Positions 26,381 through 34,715 are shown, numbered from the stretch's first letter. The stretch: 64,000 nucleotides of DNA from Bacillota bacterium (GCA_023399055.1 JAEWQV010000002.1:1-64000); one strand, 5' to 3'. Made by a program: numbers and translations. Notes: generated from the letters alone by a model not told the origin.

Positions 26381-26647
26381 TTATATCCAGCCTTGCTCTT
26401 TCCAGTAACTCACTTCAAGTGGGTTGTAATCCATTTCTTTATGCATCTGCTTCATGATAAAGAACATAAAGCTACCCTTTAAACCGGATTTTACATGCCC
26501 AATTCTTTTATGTATGGATTTTGCAAGTTGTGAGGCTTTTTTTTCGGCTTTTTCTTTTCTTACTGTACTCATTTGGTCCCAATTCATAGCAGCAACTGTG
26601 ACGGGCATCGTTAGCTTGTCAATGTCAATTACTTTTACACTTTTAAT
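26381..26647 (-). pseudogene. C-terminal remnant of a flavodoxin-family oxidoreductase
   Basis: The frame runs from near the stop of the def gene through KVIDIDKLTMPVTVAAMNWD to MDYNPLEVSYWKEQGWI. The ending YWKEQGW is characteristic of the C-termini of flavodoxin-family (NAD(P)H oxidoreductase) proteins. The FMN-binding N-terminal half is absent, and I see no ribosome binding site at the only upstream ATGs. It is a truncated gene, possibly cut when the XRE-def pair arrived. A very small real gene is possible but less likely. Confidence 0.5.
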
Positions 26648-27095
26648 TTATTATTTCCACTGCTTTATCAAGAAATATCATGCCATCCAAATGTTCTATT
26701 TCGTGACAAAAACATTTTGCCATCTCATTTTCTCCAGTAATCAGAATTTCTTCACCATTTTCATTCAGAGCTTCAACAGTTACACTCTGCGGTCGGATGG
26801 TTTTAACGAATTGATTAGGAAAACTTAAGCAACCTTCTATACATTCCTGAATACCACTAGATCCAATGATTTTGGGGTTTACTAACTTTAAATAATTCCC
26901 ACAGAAATCTATGACAACCAACCGTTTTAGTATACCTACTTGGTTAGCTGCTAATGCTGCACCGTTTTCTGTTTGATGTAAGGTATCCATCATATCCTCT
27001 AGCATTTGACGGATTTTATCGTCAACCACGGGTACTTCCTTGCATCTTTTTCTTAAAATTATATCATCGTTATAGCGTAGTTGTCTAATTGCCAT
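26643..27095 (-). CDS. def: Peptide deformylase
   Basis: Start at ATG 27095 behind GGGGG; 150 residues. The three deformylase motifs are present: GAALAANQVG (I), IEGCLSFP (II) and CHEIEHLDG (III), with metal ligands Cys and two His and the catalytic Glu. It removes the N-formyl group from nascent proteins. It overlaps the upstream XRE gene by eleven bases. Clostridial genomes usually also carry a housekeeping def beside fmt, so this may be an accessory copy. Motif I has GAALA instead of the common GxGLA. Confidence 0.92.
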   Translation of the reverse strand: MAIRQLRYNDDIILRKRCKEVPVVDDKIRQMLEDMMDTLHQTENGAALAANQVGILKRLVVIDFCGNYLKLVNPKIIGSSGIQECIEGCLSFPNQFVKTIRPQSVTVEALNENGEEILITGENEMAKCFCHEIEHLDGMIFLDKAVEIIN

Positions 27096-27330
27096 TGCGG
27101 TCCCCCTTACTACTATTAGCTCTCGACTTCCTAAGGCTTTCTTCAAATATGAAAACCTCTTCAATGGTACATTGAAAAACGTTTGAAATATCGTAAGCGA
27201 GCCAAATAGAAGGCTCAAACTTTTCTGTTTCAATTGCATTGATTGCCTGTCTTGAAGTTCCAACTAATTCGCCTAACTGCTCCTGTGTTAAGCCTCTAAG
27301 TTCGCGTAATTCTTTAATTTTATTTTTCAT
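27085..27330 (-). CDS. XRE-family transcription regulator
   Basis: 81 residues. The Cro/CI helix-turn-helix spans almost the whole protein (LRGLTQEQLGELVGTSRQAI, then NAIETEKFEPSIWLAYDISN). Its end overlaps the start of def, so the two are coupled. It probably represses its own operon. Small XRE proteins like this often accompany mobile or accessory genes. Confidence 0.85.
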   Translation of the reverse strand: MKNKIKELRELRGLTQEQLGELVGTSRQAINAIETEKFEPSIWLAYDISNVFQCTIEEVFIFEESLRKSRANSSKGDRNGN

Positions 27331-27472
27331 AAATCACTCACCTCGTGTAATGTTTACCTTACATTGAGTATATATTAAGTCGAATGTAAAGTCAACCTTA
27401 CAAATCGAATTTTTAGGTAGTACTAAGATATTATTCATAAGTTGGCGGTTACTTGATGGACCCATTTCGAGC

Positions 27473-27505
27473 AAAAAAGCTGGTGCATCTCTCAACGCAC
27501 CAGCT
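27473..27505 (-). terminator. Terminator after the alpha/beta hydrolase gene
   Basis: AGCTGGTGC and GCACCAGCT pair perfectly around about ten bases, followed by six T on the minus strand. Confidence 0.9.
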
Positions 27506-27555
27506 TGACATATAATTAAATATATTTATTACTATATAGTTTTGTTACTATTTGC

Positions 27556-28248
27556 TTAGATATACTTATCAAACCACTTACTTATTGTTTCCGAATCCTC
27601 TTTACTAGAAAACGGATGGTCGCTGCCTTCAGAAACAGTGAGAGAGCAGTGATTTTTAAGTGCGAAGTCCTCCATAATTGAGCGGTTTTGCAAGTTATCC
27701 TCTGAACCAAATAGAATATAGGTAGGTGATGCCCATTGATTAATTGGATGAGCCTTTACATAACAATAGTAATCCCAGGATAAAACATCAATAGGAGTCA
27801 ATATTTCTTTTTCTCTCTTTAGCCGCTCCTCTGTTACATCAAACCAAAGAAACATAGTATTTATCAGATATTCCATATCAAGAATTGGTGATTGAAACAT
27901 ACACTTATCAAATATAATATCTTGATATGCATGGAGTGAAAAATATGCTCCAAGACTACATCCAAATAAAGAGAGGTTCTTCCAATTGTAGCTTACATAA
28001 TCACTAATGATTCTTAAATCATGAATACCGTTCCAGATATCACAGCGGTAATTCATATCAGTTCTTTCTCCATGTGCAGGTAAGTCAAAACTTAGAACTT
28101 GATAACCCTTTGAATTTGCAATCTCAGCAAAGGCTTCTGCACTTTCTTTATTTGACATCTTACCATGAGCAAATATATAAACTTTATCTGAGTTCTCACC
28201 CCAGATGATTGAGGGAATATTGTTAATTAATATTTTTTTGCTTATCAT
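27556..28248 (-). CDS. Alpha/beta hydrolase
   Basis: 230 residues. The oxyanion-hole segment is VYIFAHGKMSNKESAEAFAE. The nucleophile elbow is FGCSLGAYFS (Ser), the acid is in LFGSEDNLQN and the His in EGSDHPFSS. It has no signal peptide, so it is cytoplasmic; substrate unknown. It follows a GNAT gene by about 20 bases and is probably co-transcribed with it. Confidence 0.85.
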   Translation of the reverse strand: MISKKILINNIPSIIWGENSDKVYIFAHGKMSNKESAEAFAEIANSKGYQVLSFDLPAHGERTDMNYRCDIWNGIHDLRIISDYVSYNWKNLSLFGCSLGAYFSLHAYQDIIFDKCMFQSPILDMEYLINTMFLWFDVTEERLKREKEILTPIDVLSWDYYCYVKAHPINQWASPTYILFGSEDNLQNRSIMEDFALKNHCSLTVSEGSDHPFSSKEDSETISKWFDKYI

Positions 28249-28267
28249 TTTAACCTCCGTAGTCGAA

Positions 28268-28726
28268 TCACTTAATTGCCCTAATGTAAACTTGACAAGG
28301 ATTCCATTTGTCCCATAAAGTAGGAAAGCATTCGAGTTCTTTGAAACCTAACTTTTTATAAAACTGTATTGTTTTGTCATATTCCATGTAACGACCTTCT
28401 TGTACCGTTTTGACCTGAATAAAGGAATAATCTCGACTTTTAGAGAAGTTATAAAATGCCTCAAAGAGCTCTTTACCAATTCCACTATTATGAAATGACT
28501 TTAATACACCCATAACATAGATTTCGGCAGTATGAGAACTGGTTTCCTTTAATACAATAAACCCTTTAGCTGTATTATTTTCTATCTCTGCCCAAAATGG
28601 TAACTCTTGACTTGTTTTTATGTACTCAGCAGTACTATCCGGCAAACCGAACCAATCGGGTAAATCAGCAAGGATTGTACTTGATATTAGTTCTTTTTGC
28701 TTTCTGTCATCTATAAATACAACCAT
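28268..28726 (-). CDS. GNAT-family N-acetyltransferase
   Basis: 152 residues. Motif A reads EIYVMGVLKSFHNSGIGKEL and motif B QFYKKLGFKELECF. AAGGAGG precedes the ATG. It is followed closely by the hydrolase gene (20-base gap) and preceded by a tiny reading frame at 28754-28798 that could be a leader peptide. Substrate unknown. Confidence 0.85.
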   Translation of the reverse strand: MVVFIDDRKQKELISSTILADLPDWFGLPDSTAEYIKTSQELPFWAEIENNTAKGFIVLKETSSHTAEIYVMGVLKSFHNSGIGKELFEAFYNFSKSRDYSFIQVKTVQEGRYMEYDKTIQFYKKLGFKELECFPTLWDKWNPCQVYIRAIK

Positions 28727-28753
28727 TAAATTTCCTCCTTAAAGTTGTAGAGG

Positions 28754-28798
28754 TTATTTTAAAGTGTATCCTCCATTCACTAATCTTATTTTCTTCAT
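28754..28798 (-). CDS. Possible leader peptide (14 residues)
   Basis: AAAGGAG precedes an ATG that opens MKKIRLVNGGYTLK and then a stop. It lies 28 bases upstream of the GNAT gene. The peptide resembles the start of small phage-type HNH proteins, so it may instead be the 5' remnant of such a gene. Confidence 0.3.
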   Translation of the reverse strand: MKKIRLVNGGYTLK

Positions 28799-29003
28799 CC
28801 TAATACTCCTTTCTTTGATATTTATTATAAATGCCGAAGCGATATAATACAGGTTAGTTAGTTCCTATAGTCGAGGGGATATACAAGCCCCTTCAAATTA
28901 TTATGTAATAACGATTTTATGTAAATATTTATAACAATCTCTATATGATATTATGTTTTACCTTCTGCGTTATTGTTAGAGAATATCGAAAGTTTTAATT
29001 GAG

Positions 29004-29399
29004 TTATGAAAATTTATTGTGAAAAGAAAAGAGCTTACTATTCAAATCTTTAATGTTTTTTTCAAGTATATTCTCAAGGTCTGTCTTATAAGCAATATTA
29101 TTTTTCCAGAAGTCTTTGTCCACTCTTAATAGAGCTTCTAGTAAATCCCCAGAATAGTAATCGCCCTCGGAATAAATATTATCATCAAGAATCTCCAGTG
29201 CTAAGGGTACAAGAAAATCGAGGCAAAAATTTTGCCCTATCATTATGCGAAAATCCTCAACTTCAAAATATGATAATGGCTTTTTTCTTAATTCATGACA
29301 AGTAGTGACCAAATGAGATGTGAACTCTGGGTAGCCCCAGTCTTCACCATCCAACTCTTCAAGAGTTTTGTACCTATTAAAATGAAAGTATTTTTCCAT
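29004..29399 (-). CDS. CdiI-like contact-dependent inhibition immunity protein
   Basis: 131 residues; GGAG eight bases before ATG 29399. The pattern HELRKKPLSYFEVEDFRIMI followed by GQNFCLDFLVPLALEILDDN and EGDYYSGDLLEALLRV matches the contact-dependent growth inhibition immunity family (CdiI type). These proteins neutralise a toxin delivered by neighbouring cells. No toxin gene is adjacent, so this is an orphan immunity gene. It could protect against kin toxins or be a relic of a toxin locus. Confidence 0.7.
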   Translation of the reverse strand: MEKYFHFNRYKTLEELDGEDWGYPEFTSHLVTTCHELRKKPLSYFEVEDFRIMIGQNFCLDFLVPLALEILDDNIYSEGDYYSGDLLEALLRVDKDFWKNNIAYKTDLENILEKNIKDLNSKLFSFHNKFS

Positions 29400-29898
29400 G
29401 AAATTTGCTCCGTGCACATTGTCATTTTGAATGCAGATGTACGCTTATATGATCTTTACATAAATAATCTGTGTGATTATTTAAATAAAATTATAGCCGG
29501 TTGTTAAATGTAATAATATCATAAATGTATTTAATTTTCCATATAATGTCGTATTTTATAAACCATATGTATATTTATACTATATACTAAACATATCTGT
29601 TAGTGTTAACGGATAGTCTTATCTAATTACGTATTACCAATTAAAATAATAGAAAATATAGAAATATTAAAATATAATCAAAAAATTAATTATTTCTTAA
29701 ATAAATCTTAAGCAAATATTTAACAAAAATGATATAATATGGAGTAATATAACATGGAGTGATATAACAAGGAGTAATATAACATCATATGGAGCATCAA
29801 GTTATCATCAAGAATGAAAGAATGATATTGATATAATTAATATTGATATAAATAAAATAAGGAAGGTAGTTCAACAGAAGGAGAGTGGGATTCTACAT
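29400..29898. other. AT-rich intergenic region with 15-bp tandem repeats
   Basis: This region separates divergent genes. No gene is visible. It is very AT-rich in its middle (29520-29735) and contains three tandem 15-bp units just before the glycosyltransferase gene. Confidence 0.55.
29741..29785. repeat. Three 15-bp tandem repeats
   Basis: Units GGAGTAATATAACAT, GGAGTGATATAACAA and GGAGTAATATAACAT follow one another directly, with a partial CATATGGAG afterward. They lie about 115 bases upstream of the GT4 gene. They resemble repeated binding sites or slippage products and are too short and close for a CRISPR. Confidence 0.75.
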
Positions 29899-31056
29899 AT
29901 GAAAATTCTTATTACCACAGAATGGTATACGCCAGTAATCAATGGGGTTGTAAATTCAGTTTTAATATTACAAAGAAAACTACAGGAGATGGGACATGAA
30001 GTAAGAATACTTACATTATCACACTGCAATCAATCCTCAATGGAAGGTAATGTGACTTATATAAGGGCAAGGAATGCAAGCTGGATTTATCCAGAGGCTC
30101 GTATTGCTTTTCATATGAACAGTAGCTTTATCAAGGATATCATAGAGTGGAAGCCAGATGTGATCCACTCCCAATGCGAATTTAGTACCTTCCTTATGGC
30201 ACGTAGATTAGCAAAAAAACTAGATATACCCATTGTTCATACCTATCACACGGTCTATGAAGATTATACTCATTATTTCTTTCCGAATAAAAGGATTGGA
30301 AGAGTGATGGTATCTGTCCTAACAAAAGGGGTTATAAGGCGTACAAGCTATGTTATTGCCCCAACGGATAAGGTAAAGAATATGCTAATGGGATATGGTG
30401 TTAAGCGAGATATTATGGTTGTACCAACGGGTATTGACTTACATAACTTTAATACAAAACAGGATAAAGAAAAATTACAAACGCTTCGTGCAAAGATTGG
30501 AATTCCAGATGGTAATAAAGTGCTTATTTCCATTGGACGCTTAGGAAAAGAAAAGAATCTGGAGGAGATCATAAGCTTTCTTGAGCGATTACATAACCCA
30601 GAGATTACATTAGTTATTGTTGGAGATGGCCCATATCGCAGCAACCTGGAGTGTCTAGTCAAGGAATTAAGGCTGGAGAGGCAGGTTAAATTTACTGGTA
30701 TGGTTTCACCTAACGAGGTCGCGGATTATTACAAGCTTGGAGATGTATTTGTTTGTGCATCAATTAGCGAGGCACAGGGGTTGACCTATATGGAGGCACT
30801 TGCAGTTGGCGTTCCTGCATTGTGCAGGAAGGACCCGTGCCTTGACAATGTAGTCATTGATGGGGTTAATGGTTGGCAGTATACCTCCTATGAGCATTTT
30901 GCAGATAGGCTAACAGCAATTTTATATCAAGAAGATTTGCATAAAACGCTATCCAGGAATGCACATGACCTGGTGCTACAGGAGTATTCATCCATTGCCT
31001 TTGCCAGAAAGGTTTCACAGGTTTATGAGAAATCGATAGCAAGCAAAGGTCATTAA
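29899..31056 (+). CDS. Glycosyltransferase family 4, probable diacylglycerol glucosyltransferase type
   Basis: 385 residues with the GT-B fold. The N-terminal loop is TTEWYTPVINGVVNSVL; the donor site has the E(x7)E pattern in SISEAQGLTYMEALAVGVPA, and the strand VLISIGRLGKEKNLEEIIS precedes it. The closest style is the 1,2-diacylglycerol 3-glucosyltransferase group (NGVVNS start, HTYHTVYEDYTHYF acceptor region), which makes membrane glycolipids. Strong GGAG upstream; single-gene unit. The lipid acceptor is inferred. Confidence 0.85.
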   Translation: MKILITTEWYTPVINGVVNSVLILQRKLQEMGHEVRILTLSHCNQSSMEGNVTYIRARNASWIYPEARIAFHMNSSFIKDIIEWKPDVIHSQCEFSTFLMARRLAKKLDIPIVHTYHTVYEDYTHYFFPNKRIGRVMVSVLTKGVIRRTSYVIAPTDKVKNMLMGYGVKRDIMVVPTGIDLHNFNTKQDKEKLQTLRAKIGIPDGNKVLISIGRLGKEKNLEEIISFLERLHNPEITLVIVGDGPYRSNLECLVKELRLERQVKFTGMVSPNEVADYYKLGDVFVCASISEAQGLTYMEALAVGVPALCRKDPCLDNVVIDGVNGWQYTSYEHFADRLTAILYQEDLHKTLSRNAHDLVLQEYSSIAFARKVSQVYEKSIASKGH

Positions 31057-31099
31057 TAATAGTTTTGAGAAAGGTCATTCCTATAATATAACATTAAAT

Positions 31100-31124
31100 G
31101 AGCTGATTCTAAAGGAATCAGCTC
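31100..31124. terminator. Perfect hairpin between convergent genes
   Basis: GAGCTGATTC and GAATCAGCTC form a perfect 10-bp stem with a five-base loop, between the GT4 gene and the flavin reductase gene. The T run is weak. Confidence 0.65.
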
Positions 31125-31158
31125 AAAGCATATGTTTCTTTATAATTTATGGAAGGTA

Positions 31159-31695
31159 TTACTCTATAATATACGCACTAACAATCTCTCCGTAATATGC
31201 GGTATGATAATCTCGGTTTGCACCGTGAAAGGAACTATCTATGTCTTGAGGATAACATTTCTTATTGTTTTCCTCTGTAATAGCATTTTTATCCTGCTCC
31301 TGTTTGTAAATTACACGGCATTCCAAAGTTAAGGGTAATTCCTTAATGCCAGGGACGGTAATAAGATTGGAAGGCTCTAAAGTTAATCCAAGAGTTTCAA
31401 TCTTATCTATTGTATGTCCGGATTTTGTACCACAAACACCTAGGATCTTTTTGTCAAATGCACCGACTGGAATATTAATTGTGAATTCGGGATTCTTATC
31501 CAACTGTTGCTTTGTAAAACGATTTTCTCTTACAAAAACTGTGAAAATAGGTGTATTCCACTCAATTCCCAGCGTTCCCCATGAAATAGTCATGGAATTT
31601 ATTTTATCGTCTGTTTTTGTAGTAAGCAATACTCCGTGCTGTACAGCTTGTAATATTTCCTGGGCATGTTCAAATACATTGATTTCTTTCTTCAT
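31159..31695 (-). CDS. Flavin reductase-like protein
   Basis: AAGGAG before ATG 31695 gives 178 residues. The split-barrel FMN-binding pattern is clear: MTISWGTLGIEWNTPIFTVF, then NPEFTINIPVG, then GTKSGHTIDKIETLG. Such proteins reduce flavins or use FMN to reduce quinones and nitro-compounds. It is divergent from an HxlR regulator, with 108 bases between the two starts and an inverted repeat inside; this arrangement suggests HxlR controls it in response to reactive electrophiles. Confidence 0.88.
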   Translation of the reverse strand: MKKEINVFEHAQEILQAVQHGVLLTTKTDDKINSMTISWGTLGIEWNTPIFTVFVRENRFTKQQLDKNPEFTINIPVGAFDKKILGVCGTKSGHTIDKIETLGLTLEPSNLITVPGIKELPLTLECRVIYKQEQDKNAITEENNKKCYPQDIDSSFHGANRDYHTAYYGEIVSAYIIE

Positions 31696-31755
31696 AAATA
31701 CAGCTCCTTCTTGTTTTTCATATATCTGTATGATAAGGTAAAGTAGAATAAAAAG

Positions 31756-31769
31756 AAAGTACGCACTTT
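31756..31769. promoter_or_regulatory. Inverted repeat, candidate HxlR operator
   Basis: AAAGTACGCACTTT is a near-perfect dyad between the divergent flavin reductase and HxlR genes and overlaps the region where a plus-strand -35/-10 pair would lie. HxlR-family regulators bind short dyads rich in TAC/GTA. The assignment is inferred from position and symmetry. Confidence 0.45.
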
Positions 31770-31803
31770 TTATATAGATACTATCCAAAAGGAGAGCAAA
31801 TAT

Positions 31804-32127
31804 ATGTCAGACTCAATGGTGGTAAACTCAAGACCCTTTGAATATGCGTTATCCCTTATCGGGGGAAAATGGAAAATGAATATTCTATTTTGGCTTTGGA
31901 AACGTGACACCATGCGCTATGGAGAACTGAAAAAGTCACTGGAAGGAATTACACATAAAATGCTAAGTAATCAATTAAAGGAACTGGAAGAAAATGATCT
32001 GATTGTCAGGCATGAATATCCACAAATACCTCCCAAGGTGGAATATTATTTGTCGGAACGAGGGAAAACCTTAATGCCCATCTTAAATACATTTTGCCAA
32101 TGGGGCACAGAACACATTGACGACTGA
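31804..32127 (+). CDS. HxlR-family transcription regulator
   Basis: 107 residues with the HxlR winged helix: PFEYALSLIGGKWKMNILFW, then MRYGELKKSLEGITHKML, then LIVRHEYPQIPPKVEYYLSE. AAAAGGAGAG precedes the ATG. No conserved Cys of the YodB type is visible near the N-terminus. It probably represses the divergent flavin reductase gene. Confidence 0.9.
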   Translation: MSDSMVVNSRPFEYALSLIGGKWKMNILFWLWKRDTMRYGELKKSLEGITHKMLSNQLKELEENDLIVRHEYPQIPPKVEYYLSERGKTLMPILNTFCQWGTEHIDD

Positions 32128-32164
32128 TTAATAGAAATCATAGACGTATACAAACAAAAGAAAG

Positions 32165-32190
32165 GGCTATTGGAGAATATCCAATAACCC
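32165..32190. terminator. Hairpin between convergent HxlR and methyltransferase genes
   Basis: GGGcTATTGGA and TCCAATAaCCC pair around GAATA, with one mismatch. It has no long T run. Confidence 0.6.
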
Positions 32191-32213
32191 AATATGTATA
32201 TTGAAAAAGTCGC

Positions 32214-32801
32214 TTATTTTATTGCCGTGATACATTGTATTGCAGCTCTATTTTCTATCAAAATATCATGAAACCCAGTTGTCTGTAAAAGGTTTTTCAT
32301 AGACTCATCACTGTTATATTTTTTCATATGGTATTCTATTTTATATCGCTCTGAAAAAATAAATATTTTTCCACATGGCTTTAACGTACGATATATTTCA
32401 GAAAAAGCCTCTTCATAATTATCCCAGAAATAATGTGAACGGACTGCCAGTATAATATCAAAATAATTCTGAGTAAAGGGAAGGGCATTGACATTCCCTT
32501 GAATTACATTTGCCCGTTGCTTTTTAATAAAAGCTGAAATTCTCTTACATGTTACAGTAACAGCATCCAAAGAGTAATCAATGCCTATCATATTCTTAAT
32601 CTGATTTTTCTTCAACAAATTTATAATTGTTTCTCCGCCCCCACAACCAATATCTAAGGCAGTGCCGGTGGGATAGTTGACTTTTTCTATAACCCATTTG
32701 TTGATCCCTGAATCCATATGATTCATAATTTTAACCATTAGCCGTCCAAGTAGACCCGATGGTCTTCCTGATTGTGTAACCAAATCCTCAATTATTCCCA
32801 T
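32214..32801 (-). CDS. SAM-dependent methyltransferase, class I
   Basis: 195 residues. Motif I is TALDIGCGGGETIINLL, motif II region MIGIDYSLDAVTV, and motif IV DIILAVRSHYFWDNYEEAF with the post-motif LKPCGKIFIFSE. No DNA- or RNA-binding part is present. Substrate unknown; similar small enzymes modify metabolites or lipids. It is followed at 30 bases upstream by the repeat protein gene, and the two are probably co-transcribed. Confidence 0.85.
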   Translation of the reverse strand: MGIIEDLVTQSGRPSGLLGRLMVKIMNHMDSGINKWVIEKVNYPTGTALDIGCGGGETIINLLKKNQIKNMIGIDYSLDAVTVTCKRISAFIKKQRANVIQGNVNALPFTQNYFDIILAVRSHYFWDNYEEAFSEIYRTLKPCGKIFIFSERYKIEYHMKKYNSDESMKNLLQTTGFHDILIENRAAIQCITAIK

Positions 32802-32834
32802 ATCATATCCTTTCGTAACTATAAGAATATAGTG

Positions 32835-33200
32835 TTATCCTCTATAATTAATTTCCTTGGTTATAAATTCCTTTGATATATTCATTGCTTTTATTTGTTT
32901 TTTAAATCGGGTGTGGTGAGGAGAACCTTCTGTGAATTTTAACTGCCCTTTTTCACATTTACTGATAAGTGATAATACGGGTCGTAACGCATCAGTTAAT
33001 TCTTCAGTGGTGTATTTATTTCGTATATCTTCATTTGCTATCAAAGCTTTAGAAATATACAATGCTTTTATTCTATTCCTAAGCAGGGAGTGCTGCGAGG
33101 TAGACTCTGCAAACTTTGGCTGTATTTTTTCACAGTTACGGATATTGGATGTTATAACTTGCAGAGCATCATTTAATTCTTCCCTTGTATATATTTCCAT
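32835..33200 (-). CDS. Two-repeat helical hypothetical protein
   Basis: 121 residues made of two tandem copies of about 58 residues: YTREELNDALQVITSNIRNC and YTTEELTDALRPVLSLISKC begin the copies; each then has CEKxQxKF, a polar S/T-H turn and IKAxxISKxxI. The copies are about half identical. Mostly helical, no signal peptide. Clostridia have many single- and double-repeat relatives, function unknown. The methyltransferase gene follows 33 bases downstream. Confidence 0.7.
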   Translation of the reverse strand: MEIYTREELNDALQVITSNIRNCEKIQPKFAESTSQHSLLRNRIKALYISKALIANEDIRNKYTTEELTDALRPVLSLISKCEKGQLKFTEGSPHHTRFKKQIKAMNISKEFITKEINYRG

Positions 33201-33516
33201 AGTATTTTACCTCAACTTATTGTTAATAGACACCTAGAGTTATAATACCACACTTAAATAATTAATTAAATTTGATTTCCACTAAAACATATATAATGAT
33301 TGTTTAATACCTTTTCTGCATTTATCGCAATATAATTTTCTTTTACTAATGAATTTAGCTTAACATTTTTTTCAGTATTGATTTTATAATAAGTACATAG
33401 ATAAGCTCTTGACTTAAAGTTAACTCTAACATGTATAATAAATTGTAATGTAAAAAACGTTGAACCAGGCACATGAAGTCGAATACGAATAATCAATAGT
33501 AAATGGAGGGTTACAC

Positions 33517-34323
33517 ATGGTTTTACAGGAAACGTATACATTGAAAAATGGTGTTAAAGTACCAAAGATTGGATTAGGGACCTGGCAGATCCCGGATGGA
33601 GATCAAACGTATCAGTCAGTTCTTTGGGCATTACAGAATGGATACAGACATATAGATACAGCGATGGCTTATGGGAATGAAGCCAGTGTTGGTAAAGCAA
33701 TGAAAGACTCTGGAATAAGCAGAGAGGAGATTTTCGTCACAACTAAGCTTCCCGCAGAACATAAGGGGTATAAAATAGCTCATGAATGTTTTCAGAAATC
33801 ATTAACTTTATTAGATTTAGATTATATCGACCTTTATTTAATCCATGCACCTTGGCCCTGGCACAGCATAGGTCAAGATTGTACCCAAGGGAATATCGAT
33901 AGCTGGTCGGCTCTGGAAGAAATCTATGATAGTGGTAAGGTGAGAGCAATTGGTATCTCAAACTTTGAACCAAAGCATATTCAACCACTTTTAGAAGTAT
34001 GCAAACATGTACCAATGATGAATCAAATATCGTTCCATATTGGTCATAGGCAAGAAGAAATTGTGAATTTCTGTACTCCGCTAGGAATAAATATTACAGC
34101 TTATTCACCGCTGGCTACTGGAAGAATTATTGGTAATGAAACGATTGTGTCTATGGCAGAGAAGTATCAGGTAACACCAGCACAACTTTGTATCCGTTAC
34201 TGTGTGCAAAAGGATACGGTTGTTATTCCAAAGTCAACCAAGGAAGAACGAATTATATCCAATGCAAAGGTGGATTTTGTTATTAGTGATGAGGATATGA
34301 AGGTTCTTGATCAAGTGGATTGA
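33517..34323 (+). CDS. Aldo/keto reductase
   Basis: 268 residues, (beta/alpha)8 AKR family. Catalytic Asp and Tyr are in HIDTAMAYGNEASVG, the Lys in VTTKLPAEHKG and the His in LYLIHAPWPW. NADPH-binding part VVIPKSTKEERIISN is near the C-terminus. Length is typical. It reduces aldehydes or ketones in the cytoplasm; substrate unknown. GGAGGG precedes the ATG and a strong terminator follows. Confidence 0.9.
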   Translation: MVLQETYTLKNGVKVPKIGLGTWQIPDGDQTYQSVLWALQNGYRHIDTAMAYGNEASVGKAMKDSGISREEIFVTTKLPAEHKGYKIAHECFQKSLTLLDLDYIDLYLIHAPWPWHSIGQDCTQGNIDSWSALEEIYDSGKVRAIGISNFEPKHIQPLLEVCKHVPMMNQISFHIGHRQEEIVNFCTPLGINITAYSPLATGRIIGNETIVSMAEKYQVTPAQLCIRYCVQKDTVVIPKSTKEERIISNAKVDFVISDEDMKVLDQVD

Positions 34324-34377
34324 TTTGGAGAGCAGGAGAGTCAATTAGCACCACAAGATAGTGGTAGATAAACAAGA

Positions 34378-34453
34378 TGAAACGACAAGTCGTTTCACTT
34401 GTCATGAATAAAATTCCGCTAACTCTTAGTTTTAAGAGTTAGCGGAATTTTTA
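34378..34453 (+). terminator. Terminator after the aldo/keto reductase gene, with preceding palindrome
   Basis: AATTCCGCTAACTCTTA and TAAGAGTTAGCGGAATT form a long perfect stem at about 34412-34451 followed by T. A smaller palindrome TGAAACGACAAGTCGTTTCA precedes it at 34378-34397. Confidence 0.88.
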
Positions 34454-34616
34454 CTGCAAAAAATTAACATTCAAGGATTTCTAGGTAGGAGGTGACTTTA
34501 CCAATGTTATAATTACCATCGATTATTATATGGAAGGAAAGAAGAATTATGATAAGGGAGCATAAAGCATTAAATGAAGGTAACAGTGAATAAAATATTA
34601 GAAGGTACACATATTT

Positions 34617-34715
34617 TTGAATAAATATAAAGGGAAATATCCAAATGTTGTACAGTTTCTTGTAGTATCTATGTTAAGTAGTGGAATAACCATTCTAAGA
34701 GGATGTGCAAAATGA
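34617..34715 (+). pseudogene. GtrA-like N-terminal remnant before the GT2 gene
   Basis: Thirty-two codons in one frame read LNKYKGKYPNVVQFLVV and SMLSSGITILRGCAK and end in a TGA that overlaps the GT2 start codon. The pattern KxPxVxQFLxxxxLSxGxTxL resembles the first membrane segment of GtrA-family flippase-like proteins, often found beside GT2 enzymes. The remaining membrane segments are missing. A TTG start with AGAAGGT is possible, so a tiny functional peptide cannot be excluded. Confidence 0.4.

Noticed and set aside
29741..29785. CRISPR-like array upstream of GT4
   Set aside because: Three 15-bp units without spacers and no cas genes nearby.
33266..33541. A 91-codon minus-strand frame
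   Set aside because: It overlaps the start of the aldo/keto reductase gene and lacks coding character.
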